A DNA stretch of 64,000 nucleotides, taken from contig JANQSC010000074.1 in NCBI GenBank assembly GCA_028284235.1, forward strand, positions 1 through 64,000, written 5' to 3'. Made by a program: the position numbers and the translations under genes. Under the pieces are notes generated by a model, which ran no database searches, was not told the DNA's origin, and saw only the letters and a list, made by a program, of their open reading frames with translations. The DNA is from Opitutaceae bacterium. GTDB taxonomy: Bacteria; Verrucomicrobiota; Verrucomicrobiia; Opitutales; Opitutaceae. Shown piece by piece: positions 8,874-17,573 of the stretch. Position 1 is the first letter of the stretch. Each line of letters opens with the position of its first letter.

Positions 8874-8901
8874 AAACCCGCCGGGACGGCGAATTCCACC
8901 T
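8874..8901. repeat. Half copy of an intergenic palindromic repeat
   Basis: The 28 bases from AAACCCGCCGGGACGG to TTCCACCT match the right arm of the full palindrome at 14439-14496 (reverse complement) with about three differences. The copy lies between the 3' ends of two convergent genes. Confidence 0.6.
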
Positions 8902-8939
8902 TTATTCGCACAACTGAGTTTGCGCCAACAAAGATTCTC

Positions 8940-10022
8940 CTACTTCAAGTCCAGCGCCTCCTTGATCTCCGCCCAGTCGAAGGCCGCGACATTGCCGTCG
9001 TTGTGCACCGCGAAAAACGCGCCTTGCGGAAAGCGAGGCAGAGGCTCCGGGCAGAACCAAACGCCGTCGGTATTCAAGGTGTAGCGCCCTTCAAACGCGC
9101 CCAGATAGTCGAAACTCTCCCGGTCGAACACGTGGAAGAGGTTGCGACGCTTGCCTTGATCCGTGCAAATCCAGTATCCACTTTTCCCTGCGCCCGGCAC
9201 CAGAGCGATTCCTTCGGACTGGCCGAGTATCGCGCCTTCGCCGAGAATGCGACCGCTGAATCGCCCCTCGAAATCGTAAACCTTGAAGCCACTAGTCGGA
9301 TGCTCGTTGTCTTCCTCCGCGATCATAAGAACGTTGTTCTCCGGGTCGCCATATATCGACTCGACGACGCGCAAGGCGCCTTTCCCCGAAGTTTCGCCCA
9401 TAAACCCGACGAGGTCGAAATCCATCGTCCCGTCACTGACGCCTTCGACTTCGACTTCGAAAATCGCCACGCGCTTCCCTAGTTCGGAATCGGCGGGAAT
9501 CGTTTCGTCAGCGGTTTCGTAGTTGTCGGTCACATACACCGTAAATTGATCGTCGCCGTTCGCGCCAACGTAGAGTCCATAGGGATTGACCAGCGTTTCC
9601 ACGCCGAACGAGCCGATGGCGTAAAACTCAGGCAGCGCCAATACTTGGACCCGCCGATTGTCCCGTTCCACCACGAAAAGCAGATCGTCGACGACCCAAA
9701 CCCCGTTGGGCCGATTGAATTGACCGAGCCGTGAGCCCAGCCCTCCGATGCGGCGAATGAAAGCGCCGTTGGTCGCGTCCTCCACGAGGATGCTGTGGGT
9801 CGACTTCGCCGAGCTCAGGAGCCAGCGCTGGCCGTCGCCACCGATCCAGGTCGCCGTCGAATCCACATTTTCCGCGTGATGCCGCGACGTGAAAAAGACC
9901 TCGTTGACCTGGACCACCGGCGCGCTGTTCTCCGCTGCGAAAGCGAACGGCAACGCCAGTCCTGAAAGAAAGAGAGCTACCGCCTGAAGGCGGTAGCGTT
10001 TGAGAGATTTGAAGCTATTCAC
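8940..10022 (-). CDS. Phytase-like beta-propeller protein
   Basis: 360 residues with a signal peptide (cleavage near FAFAAENSAP). NVDSTATWIGGDGQRWLLSS, then GQFNRPNGVWVVDDLLFVVE and ERDNRRVQVLALP resemble secreted proteins annotated as 3-phytase (beta-propeller phytase/SMP-30-like), which release phosphate from myo-inositol hexakisphosphate. It lies 9 bp downstream of a TonB receptor on the same strand. Linkage of such phytases to TonB receptors has been reported in Caulobacter and Xanthomonas, which supports the call. A different esterase or a non-catalytic propeller cannot be excluded. A perfect 9-bp hairpin sits inside the signal-peptide codons. Confidence 0.72.
   Translation of the reverse strand: MNSFKSLKRYRLQAVALFLSGLALPFAFAAENSAPVVQVNEVFFTSRHHAENVDSTATWIGGDGQRWLLSSAKSTHSILVEDATNGAFIRRIGGLGSRLGQFNRPNGVWVVDDLLFVVERDNRRVQVLALPEFYAIGSFGVETLVNPYGLYVGANGDDQFTVYVTDNYETADETIPADSELGKRVAIFEVEVEGVSDGTMDFDLVGFMGETSGKGALRVVESIYGDPENNVLMIAEEDNEHPTSGFKVYDFEGRFSGRILGEGAILGQSEGIALVPGAGKSGYWICTDQGKRRNLFHVFDRESFDYLGAFEGRYTLNTDGVWFCPEPLPRFPQGAFFAVHNDGNVAAFDWAEIKEALDLK
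9976..9997. repeat. Perfect hairpin inside the phytase signal-peptide codons
   Basis: GCTACCGCC and GGCGGTAGC form a 9-bp perfect stem around the loop TGAA, 26-47 bases into the coding sequence (residues YRLQAV). It could affect ribosome entry or be a captured repeat unit. Confidence 0.5.
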
Positions 10023-10031
10023 GGACCGATT

Positions 10032-12773
10032 CTAGTGCACCCACTTGAAACCAAACTTGGCGGAGAATCCATAAGACTCGATCTGACGCATCCGCGTGGG
10101 AACGCCGTAGTAGGCCGCGAGCGGTTCGTCGTTCAAGTTGATCGCCTCCAGGAAGATAGACGAATGGGGGTTCAGCTTGTAAACCGCCTTGGCGTCGAGC
10201 TGGAAGTGGTCGTCGATGAACTCGTCTTCGTCCCGGTCGTCCGCGATCGCGTCGAGATACTCGCTGCGGCGCGTTCCGGCGATTCGGAACAAGAACGACT
10301 CGTTCTCGTAGGTCAGCGCTAAGTTGGCGATCACGTCCGATTGCTTCAAGAAGGGCAGGTTCTCGTCCGCGTCGCTGTCGGTGAGCGTCAAGTTCGAGTA
10401 GATGCCGAATCCGTTGAACACCGGAGCGTATTCCCCCAGGTCTTGCTGCCAGCCAAACTCTACGCCAGAAATGGTGGCGTTGTCCCCATTGCGGAAACTG
10501 ATGAAGTCGACCTGCTCGTCGCCAACAGTGATTTCCTCGGTGTATCCAAAGATGAAGGAATCGATGTCCTTGTGAAACGCGGAGACCGACACGCTTCCAA
10601 CTCCGTCCAGGTAGTGCTGGTACGAGACGTCGAAATTCATCGCCTCGTACGGATCCAGATCCGGATTACCGCTAACGATTTCCCCGTCGCCAATATTCGA
10701 CTCGCGACGGAAGGCCGACTGGCCGAATTTTGGACGAGCAATGGTATTGGTCCAAGACAAGCGCAGTACTCCGTTTTCGGATACATCGTATTTGCCCGAT
10801 AGCATGGCGAGGAGATTGTCGTAGTCCTTAGTGAAGGTCAGTGGCTCGATTCCCTCGAACTCTTCGTCGATGTCGTAGCGGATGTCGTTGCCGCTCGTCG
10901 TGAAGTCGGTCTGCTCGTAGCGAGCGCCGCCGGTCACTGTCCAGTCGCCGATGTAGGATTCCGCCATGCCGTAGAACGCGAGAATGTCCTCGTCGGACTG
11001 GTAGTCCGCGGAGCTCGAGTCGATGAGCGAGTCTTCATCTTCAAACTCGAAGTCGCCCATGGACGCGTTGAAAAACTGGCGCGTCAAGGCGGGATCCGCC
11101 TTCAGGTAGTTTCCTGAACCGCGGAAATACGGGTAGCGGGAGTCGGTCCGGAGAACGTCCGCCAGCGTGGTGGTCGAGCTGTCGTTGCTGTAGATATCAA
11201 CCGTTCCGTCGACCGTTTTCTCTTTCGACCGGTACTTGGCGCCGAACTTGACGAATCCCGGGTTGTCGCCGAACAGGATGTCGCGGCGGGCATCGAAGTG
11301 GAGCGCGGTCTCGTCTTCCTCGGCGATGTTATTTTCAACCACCGCTTCGTCGAAGAGGAAGTTGGACGCGTCAAACACGCTCGCGGTGTCGGCGACGGTC
11401 AATTGCGGATTGAACGGACTCGAGAAGTTGTAGGACGCGTCGAAGAGCTCCTCGCTGCGGAAGTCCACGTCGAGACGGTTCGGCTCGTTCTCTTCCGCAT
11501 GGGCGATCGACGCGCCGTATTCAAACGTCCAATTGTCGACCACCGACTTCCCGCCCGCAGAGAACAAGAGTATCTCCTGCTCCTCGAATCGGTTTTTCAA
11601 GTCGCGATCGGCCTCTTCAATATCGGTGACAACCGCAGTCGTATCGGTGAGCGACTGGATCGTGCCGTCTTCGAGTTTTATCTCGGTCCGGGAACGGAAC
11701 TCCTGGTCGCTAAAATAGTTGTAGGCGCCTCTCAGGTAGAAGGAAGCGTTCTCGCTGACGCGGTTTTCAAAATTCAGGCTCACCGCCTTGCGCTCGCGCG
11801 TGACTTCGTATTCGCGAAACTCGATTTCCGGAGCGAAGAAAGCGCTGCTTCCGTCTTCCGCATCCTCCACTCCCCAAGGGCCGTCCACTTCGATGTTGTC
11901 CGAGCCGAACTCGCGCTCCTGGTAGCTAGCCGCCACCATGAACCCCATGTTGCCGCGCTCGCCGAAAGTGTCGCCGTAGGCCACGCTCACCATCGGGGAG
12001 AAGGAATCCACGAGGTCGCTGTAGAAGAACTGCGTCTTTATCGAGCCAAAGCGACCGCCATTGTCGAAAGGGCTGACTGTCTTCAGATTTACACTACCGC
12101 CAATTGCGTCGCCATCCATGTCAGGTGTAATCGTCTTGCGCACTTCGAGGCGACCGAGAATTTCGGTCGGAATCACGTCGAGGGCGACCGCGCGGTTCTC
12201 GCTCTCCGGAGCCGGCAGCGACACGCCGTCAATAGAGACGTGATTCAAGTCCGGGTCGATCCCGCGGAGCACGACGTACCGGCCTTCGCCCTGGTCGCGT
12301 TCAATCGAAACGCCGGAGATGCGCTGCAAGGCTTCCGCCGCGTTCTCGTCGGGGAAATTGCCAAAGGCGTCCGCGGATACGATGTTGGTGAGCTGGTTAG
12401 AGCTCCGTTGCAAGTTGAGGGCCTTGACCTGCCCCGACTTTCCGCCGCTTACCAAAAGCGGGTCCAAGCTGATCACGTCTTCTCCCAGAAGAAACTCCAG
12501 GTTGCCAGAACTCGCGCTCAAGCGGCTCGACCCGTAACCCAGGTAGGACGCTTCGATCTGGTCGCCGCTATCGACGTTCGACAGGAAAAATCGACCTTGA
12601 TCGTCAGTCTTAGTCTGGTTGGTTCCGCCGACTACCCGAATAATCGCCCCACTCAGCGGAGCCTCGCTATCGAAGGCCTTCACGATCCCCGAAATCGATT
12701 TTGAAAACAGTGCTGGACTCAGCGCCAGGCTAGTCGCAATCGCTAAAATCGCGGTTTTATATAAGTGTCTCAT
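10032..12773 (-). CDS. TonB-dependent receptor, Xanthomonas/Caulobacter type
   Basis: An outer-membrane active transporter of 913 residues. Signal peptide ALSPALFSKS, then a carboxypeptidase-regulatory-like domain (SGIVKAFDSEAPLSGAIIRV), a plug domain with the segments SGVSIERDQGEGRYVVLRG and LGRLEVRKTITPDMDGDAIG, and a beta-barrel ending in KFGFKWVH. The upstream in-frame start at 13010 adds 79 residues with no signal character and runs into the divergent promoter region, so I chose 12773. The receptor gene is followed after 9 bp by the phytase-like gene. Import of a phytate-derived or organophosphate ligand is therefore likely (inference). Confidence 0.92.
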   Translation of the reverse strand: MRHLYKTAILAIATSLALSPALFSKSISGIVKAFDSEAPLSGAIIRVVGGTNQTKTDDQGRFFLSNVDSGDQIEASYLGYGSSRLSASSGNLEFLLGEDVISLDPLLVSGGKSGQVKALNLQRSSNQLTNIVSADAFGNFPDENAAEALQRISGVSIERDQGEGRYVVLRGIDPDLNHVSIDGVSLPAPESENRAVALDVIPTEILGRLEVRKTITPDMDGDAIGGSVNLKTVSPFDNGGRFGSIKTQFFYSDLVDSFSPMVSVAYGDTFGERGNMGFMVAASYQEREFGSDNIEVDGPWGVEDAEDGSSAFFAPEIEFREYEVTRERKAVSLNFENRVSENASFYLRGAYNYFSDQEFRSRTEIKLEDGTIQSLTDTTAVVTDIEEADRDLKNRFEEQEILLFSAGGKSVVDNWTFEYGASIAHAEENEPNRLDVDFRSEELFDASYNFSSPFNPQLTVADTASVFDASNFLFDEAVVENNIAEEDETALHFDARRDILFGDNPGFVKFGAKYRSKEKTVDGTVDIYSNDSSTTTLADVLRTDSRYPYFRGSGNYLKADPALTRQFFNASMGDFEFEDEDSLIDSSSADYQSDEDILAFYGMAESYIGDWTVTGGARYEQTDFTTSGNDIRYDIDEEFEGIEPLTFTKDYDNLLAMLSGKYDVSENGVLRLSWTNTIARPKFGQSAFRRESNIGDGEIVSGNPDLDPYEAMNFDVSYQHYLDGVGSVSVSAFHKDIDSFIFGYTEEITVGDEQVDFISFRNGDNATISGVEFGWQQDLGEYAPVFNGFGIYSNLTLTDSDADENLPFLKQSDVIANLALTYENESFLFRIAGTRRSEYLDAIADDRDEDEFIDDHFQLDAKAVYKLNPHSSIFLEAINLNDEPLAAYYGVPTRMRQIESYGFSAKFGFKWVH

Positions 12774-13010
12774 AAATTTTAGGTTAGTTTGAGTTCGTTG
12801 CGCGAACGGCGCGCGCACAAATTCCCAAGCTCTCCGAACAAGCGGAGTCAACCGGCATAGCGCCCCGTTGCAGAATTGCTGCGCAACCGACATGCATCTG
12901 TAACAAACTCGTCCTTTCGGGCCGATTCCCGGACCCGTTACGTAAAACGAAATTTTCCTTGGCTCCGCGAGCGCTCTCGACAAGAGAAGCGATCGCACAA
13001 TTGAGTTCAA

Positions 13011-14405
13011 ATGGGAAACGAACCAGAGCTACGCCCGGACCTGAGAAGCAACATGCGCCTTTCGATAATCGAAGGCGTGGTCGCCATGCCACTTGTATTC
13101 ATGACTATGCCCGGGAACTTCCTCCTCGCCAGCCTCGCCACCGACTTGCTCCAAATCCCGGAAGGCAGCTACGGAGTGATCGCCTCGCTTCCCGCATGGT
13201 GCAACATTGCCCAGCTCTTCGCCATGCCCGCCATGACGCGGCGCGCTTCGCAAAAAGGAATCTGCCTCGCCTTTTCATGGATACACCTCCTGTGCTGGGG
13301 AATACTCGGCGCCGCCCTTCCTCTCATTCCTCAAGATGGCAGTTGGCCCGCCGTTGTATTCATGATTTCCCTATTCGGAGCGTCCAGCTTCGCCTTCGCC
13401 ATCATCAATATCAGCTGGACCTCCTGGATTCAGGAATGGCTGCCCAAGCGGGCCCGAGGAAAATACCTGGGACGTCGCAACCGTATCCTCCAAGGGAGCA
13501 CAGTCGCGTTTCTGGTCGCCGCTAGCGTCACGATCCGAGCCTTTGCCGAGAACGATCCCACTCTCGGATTCCAGTGCATCATCGCCACAGGGATCGGGCT
13601 ACGGGCGTATTCGATCTTTCTCCAGCAGCGCATCTACTCGAGCGAGGACACCGCGTCGGAACGATCGGGCAGCCTCATTTCAAAATACAAGATCATCGTC
13701 AGTCACAAGTCGCTCTTCCGCTTCATTCTCTTCGGGGCCGCATTCGGCCTCACCGCCAATTTCATGGGGCCGTTCTTTCCGGTATTCATGCTGAAGACCC
13801 TGAAAATGGCAACCGACCAAGTCGGCTACGCAGTCATGATCGCCACCACTACGGGAGCCCTCTCCATGCCGGTGTGGGGACGGCTAATCGACCAGCACGG
13901 CTGCCGACCCACGCTCATCATCAGTCTCTGCGGCTGGATGCTAAACGGCTACCTCTTCAATCTCACGAACGCTAGCAACCACTGGCTTGTCTATCTCATT
14001 TTCGCCATTGGAGGCGCCTTCGGAGCCGGGTTCCTTTTCGCCTCGTTCGCCATGCTGCTCAAGCTCGTCCCGCGCGAAGCCAAAACGGCAGCGATCAGCC
14101 TCAACCTCGCCGCCACCTCCCTCGCCGGAGCGCTTTCGCCCATCGCCGGCGGTTTTCTGATCGAGTGGACGCAAGCCAGCGGCGCCAATCCGCTCGCCGT
14201 ATTCCACCGGTTGTCCACGCTCCATCACAGCCTCGTCCTTTCGACCGCGTTGATCCTGTTCGCGATCGAAGAACCGAAATCCTCGTCGATACGCCAGGCC
14301 GTCGGTTCCATGCGAGCCCTCCGACAAGCCGGCGCCGCGCTCGGGTTGTCCTACTTCATCAACTACAGTTTTTTCAAAAGAAGACGGAAACCGCGTAGCG
14401 ACTGA
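13011..14405 (+). CDS. Major facilitator superfamily transporter
   Basis: A 464-residue inner-membrane protein with about 12 hydrophobic segments and the cytoplasmic loop motif RGKYLGRRNR between the halves of the N-terminal domain. The short Gly-rich helices (IGGAFGAGFLFASFAMLL) are typical of MFS. The substrate is not recognisable. It is divergent from the TonB receptor and shares the 237-bp region 12774-13010, which should hold both promoters. It may move the product of the receptor/phytase pair into the cytoplasm (inference). Confidence 0.82.
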   Translation: MGNEPELRPDLRSNMRLSIIEGVVAMPLVFMTMPGNFLLASLATDLLQIPEGSYGVIASLPAWCNIAQLFAMPAMTRRASQKGICLAFSWIHLLCWGILGAALPLIPQDGSWPAVVFMISLFGASSFAFAIINISWTSWIQEWLPKRARGKYLGRRNRILQGSTVAFLVAASVTIRAFAENDPTLGFQCIIATGIGLRAYSIFLQQRIYSSEDTASERSGSLISKYKIIVSHKSLFRFILFGAAFGLTANFMGPFFPVFMLKTLKMATDQVGYAVMIATTTGALSMPVWGRLIDQHGCRPTLIISLCGWMLNGYLFNLTNASNHWLVYLIFAIGGAFGAGFLFASFAMLLKLVPREAKTAAISLNLAATSLAGALSPIAGGFLIEWTQASGANPLAVFHRLSTLHHSLVLSTALILFAIEEPKSSSIRQAVGSMRALRQAGAALGLSYFINYSFFKRRRKPRSD

Positions 14406-14422
14406 CGGAAGGGCGCTGCATA

Positions 14423-14514
14423 ATTGGTTGAATGAACGCGCCGGGACGGCCCGTTCCACCCGGTTGCATCCTCAGGTGGAACCCGACGTCCCGGCGGGTT
14501 TACATTGGTTGAAT
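14423..14514. repeat. Large palindromic repeat flanked by 11-bp direct repeats
   Basis: Arms 14439-14460 and 14475-14496 form a 22-bp inverted repeat with three mismatches (CGCCGGGACG... GTTCCACC) around a 14-base loop. The hairpin is flanked by the exact direct repeat ATTGGTTGAAT at 14423-14433 and 14504-14514, which looks like a target duplication or part of the repeat. It lies between the convergent MFS and sulfatase genes and could also act as a bidirectional terminator. A half copy is at 8874-8901. Confidence 0.75.
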
Positions 14515-14533
14515 TCGCAACGCTCTATTCAGC

Positions 14534-16042
14534 CTAGTCGCCGAGCTGCTTGATCTTGAATCGATCCAAAATCGGCGGCGTGCGCTCCCGCTCCATGATC
14601 GCCTCGATCCTCGCCACGACCTCGGGATTGGAGTCGGCGACGTCGAACTGCTCCCTCGGGTCGGTCCTAAGGTTGAACAATTCCAACTTCATATTGCCCT
14701 TGAAGATATTCCGCCGTAGGGCCTTCCAATCGCCCATGCGCACCGCCTGCTGCCCTTGATAGGCGGGGAATTCCCAATACAAAAACGCGTGGGCGTCCTG
14801 AGGTCGATCCATCAAGGTCGGGACGAAACTCAGTCCGTCCACGTCGTCAGGAATCGGCGCTCCCGCCAGCTCGCACACCGTTGGGAGCACGTCCCAGAAC
14901 GCGGAGATGTGCTGGGATGTCCTTCCTCCGTGAACAACTCCCTTGCCACTCGCGACCATCGGTACGCGAATTCCGCCTTCGGTTGAAAATCCCTTCGCCC
15001 AACCGTATTCACTTTTAAAGGGCGCCGCGCTATCGAAAAACGCGGAGTCGCTGCCCCCGTTGTAGGTGGGGCCATTGTCGCTGGAGAACAAGATGAGCGT
15101 GTTGTCATAGACGCCCTGCGCTTTCAGCTCGGCTACGATATCGCCCACTTGCTCGTCCAAATAGGAGACCATCGCCGCATAGGTCGCTCGCGGTGTTCGA
15201 TTAGGGAAGTACCCCTTGTCGCCGAGATACGGCTCCTCCGGACCGAATTTCTTCCGGTAGTGCTCCACCCAATCCTGCGGAGCCTGAAGCGGCACGTGCG
15301 GAATCGGGGACGCGAAGTACAGGAAAAAAGGAGAATCCTTGCTCTCGCGAACGAATCCCAGGGCCTCCCGCAGCATCAATTCCGGAGTGTAGTCGTTGAG
15401 CTGGTACCGAGCATAGCTAGCCGGATCGTTTGGATCGGCCCCCTCGTCCAACTTCGTTCCCGGAACGACCAAGTCGTTGTCGAGCCAGTCTTTCTCCTCA
15501 TTCTTCCAGAGATGCCGCGGATAAAACGTGTGGGCCTGACGTTGGCAGTTGTATCCGTAGAAAAAATCGAAGCCTTGTTTTGTTGGGATTCCATCCGTGA
15601 GCGGCGCCCCCAAGCCCCATTTGCCGACGATCGCAGTCTTGTATCCAACGGATTGTAACAAGGATCCAATCGTATTCGTTCCGACGGGCAACGGGCGCTG
15701 CCCTTCCAAGTTGGGATCGTCCACCGCCTTGGCGAAATTCCAGGTATCGCCCCGCTCTCCCCATTCGTCGTTCCCGCGAATGTGGGCGTTGCCGGTGTGC
15801 TTCCCGGTCATCAACACGCAACGCGACGGCGCGCAGACCGGCGAACCGGAGTAATGCTGGGTAAAGCGAATGCCGTTCGCCGCCAGCGCGTCGATATGCG
15901 GCGTCTCGATCTTCTCCTGGCCATAGCAGCCCAGCTCCGCGTAGCCCAGGTCGTCGGCGAGAATATAAACAATGTTCGGCTGTTCTGAAGCAGTCAGCAA
16001 AGCGGCGCTCCAAACAGAGAGGGCGATCAGCAAGTTTCTCAT
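14534..16042 (-). CDS. Secreted sulfatase 1
   Basis: A type I sulfatase of 502 residues with a signal peptide (LLIALSVWSAALLTASEQP). Metal ligands ADD are at 30-31, and the formylglycine signature SPVCAPSRCVLMTGK has its Cys at residue 70. Maturation by a formylglycine-generating enzyme is needed; no such gene is in the window. The upstream in-frame start at 16126 would overlap the previous gene and adds no signal sequence. It is the last gene of the co-directional amino-sugar locus, 47 bp after the GH109-like gene, so it probably desulfates a GalNAc- or GlcNAc-containing glycan (inference). Confidence 0.93.
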   Translation of the reverse strand: MRNLLIALSVWSAALLTASEQPNIVYILADDLGYAELGCYGQEKIETPHIDALAANGIRFTQHYSGSPVCAPSRCVLMTGKHTGNAHIRGNDEWGERGDTWNFAKAVDDPNLEGQRPLPVGTNTIGSLLQSVGYKTAIVGKWGLGAPLTDGIPTKQGFDFFYGYNCQRQAHTFYPRHLWKNEEKDWLDNDLVVPGTKLDEGADPNDPASYARYQLNDYTPELMLREALGFVRESKDSPFFLYFASPIPHVPLQAPQDWVEHYRKKFGPEEPYLGDKGYFPNRTPRATYAAMVSYLDEQVGDIVAELKAQGVYDNTLILFSSDNGPTYNGGSDSAFFDSAAPFKSEYGWAKGFSTEGGIRVPMVASGKGVVHGGRTSQHISAFWDVLPTVCELAGAPIPDDVDGLSFVPTLMDRPQDAHAFLYWEFPAYQGQQAVRMGDWKALRRNIFKGNMKLELFNLRTDPREQFDVADSNPEVVARIEAIMERERTPPILDRFKIKQLGD

Positions 16043-16089
16043 AGCAATGAAGAAAGGGTGAACGAGCGGTTCTTTGTGATTGAGTGAAG

Positions 16090-17496
16090 CTACGAGACGA
16101 TCCCAAGCGGCTTCGTGTTTTTCCACTCGCCACGCGTGAAATCAGGAAACGTCTGCGGCGCCCCGTCCTGGGAAACAGAGTCCTCGCTCAGCGGTGTGAC
16201 CGCGCTCCAGAACGCCCCTTCATAGACGTTCTGATCAAGCGGTTGGCCCAGTCGGAGACACTCGATGATCCGGTAGCGCATAATGAAGTCCATTCCGCCA
16301 TGACCGCCCATCTTCAGGGCCAACTCGCCCAGTCGTTTGTAGAGCGGATGCTCGTATTCGGCGAATAGCGTTTCCAGTTTTTCACCTTGAGCCCAACTAT
16401 GGTGGTCCTTGGTCGCGCCGGGAACGCCTCCTTCGAGCGCCACGCGCGTGGGGAATCCCGCCAGAGTCCCCAAGGTGCCTTGAATCAAATTGTGACGCGA
16501 ATACGGCCGCGGACTGGTCTCGTCCCATTGCACCATGATGGTGCGTCCTAAGTTCGTCTTGATGATCGACGTGTTCATGTCGCCGCCCTGGAAGTCGAGT
16601 TTGTTCCACTGATGGTCGGACGGGTAGTTTTTCTCTGCGTACAGCGCCCGGCCCCGAGCGGGCGAGGAAAAGGAAACCAGGCGGCCGAAATTGTCGTCGC
16701 CGCGACCCAGATTCATGTACTGGGCAACGGGGCCCAGTCCATGCGTCGGATACAAATTGGCATTTCGATTCGCGTAGTGGAACGTACGCCACGACCCCGT
16801 GCCGCGCTCCACTTGCTTCATCTGGAACCGCAACTCGTGAATATAGGCCGCCTCCGCGTGGAGCAATTCCCCGATGAGTCCTTGACGGCACATATTGAGA
16901 TAGAGCAACTCCTCGCGTCCGTAGTTGACGTTCTCCATCATCATACAGTGCTTCCCCGTCGACTCCGAAGTATCCACAATCTCCCACAATTCCTCATTCG
17001 TCAGCCCGAGCGGCACTTCCACGAATACATGGGCGCCGCGACGCATGGCTTCGATCGCCATGGGGGCATGCAAAACCCACGGGGTCACCACCCAGACCGC
17101 GTCCGGGCGCGTCTCTTCCAGCATGCGCTTCCAGCTGTTTTCGTTCTCGGTATAGAGAGCGATATTCGCGTGCCGCTCCCCTTTTCCCATCTCCTCGCAA
17201 ACTTTCTTGGACTGCTGGGCGAGATCCTCGTAGAGATCGCAAATGGCCACAACCTCGGTCCCTTCGATTTCCGCGACCTGCTTCGCGTGCCCTTTCCCGC
17301 GAGCGCCGACGCCAATGAACGCGACACGCACGGTATCCAGTTTGGGCGCCGCGAAATCGCCCATGTACTTCGCTCCGGCCAATCGCGACGGCGGGCCACT
17401 CTTGTCGCTCGCCACGGCGCAGCCGGCGACAATGCCGACGCCCACGGCGCCGACGGCTTTGACAAAATTGCGACGGGAATCTTCAGGCTTATTCAT
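16090..17496 (-). CDS. GH109-like glycosidase (Gfo/Idh/MocA family), Tat-exported
   Basis: 468 residues with a twin-arginine signal (SRRNFVKAVG) followed by a lipobox-like GIVAGC. The NAD-binding motif FIGVGARGKGHA is near residue 60. Segments MMENVNYGREELLYLNM and NLYPTHGLGPVAQYMN resemble glycoside hydrolase family 109, NAD-dependent alpha-N-acetylgalactosaminidases acting by oxidation at C3. The ATG at 17496 was preferred over an in-frame TTG 12 bases upstream. It would release terminal GalNAc (or a related sugar) in the periplasm, to be taken up by the neighbouring symporter. A plain Gfo/Idh oxidoreductase is the alternative. Confidence 0.82.
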   Translation of the reverse strand: MNKPEDSRRNFVKAVGAVGVGIVAGCAVASDKSGPPSRLAGAKYMGDFAAPKLDTVRVAFIGVGARGKGHAKQVAEIEGTEVVAICDLYEDLAQQSKKVCEEMGKGERHANIALYTENENSWKRMLEETRPDAVWVVTPWVLHAPMAIEAMRRGAHVFVEVPLGLTNEELWEIVDTSESTGKHCMMMENVNYGREELLYLNMCRQGLIGELLHAEAAYIHELRFQMKQVERGTGSWRTFHYANRNANLYPTHGLGPVAQYMNLGRGDDNFGRLVSFSSPARGRALYAEKNYPSDHQWNKLDFQGGDMNTSIIKTNLGRTIMVQWDETSPRPYSRHNLIQGTLGTLAGFPTRVALEGGVPGATKDHHSWAQGEKLETLFAEYEHPLYKRLGELALKMGGHGGMDFIMRYRIIECLRLGQPLDQNVYEGAFWSAVTPLSEDSVSQDGAPQTFPDFTRGEWKNTKPLGIVS

Positions 17497-17573
17497 GGGG
17501 TAATTCAATTACGGGATGTTTGAACTTGATTTTTGGATACAATTAATCGAACAGCGTATCGTCTGCCAAGGAC

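Noticed and set aside
11298..12704. Long open frame on the plus strand (468 codons)
   Set aside because: It lies wholly antisense to the TonB receptor and its translation shows no family features; GC-rich DNA gives such frames by chance.
10032..13010. Longer TonB receptor frame starting at 13010
   Set aside because: The extra 79 residues lack a signal peptide and family similarity and would cover the divergent promoter region; a proper signal peptide begins at 12773.
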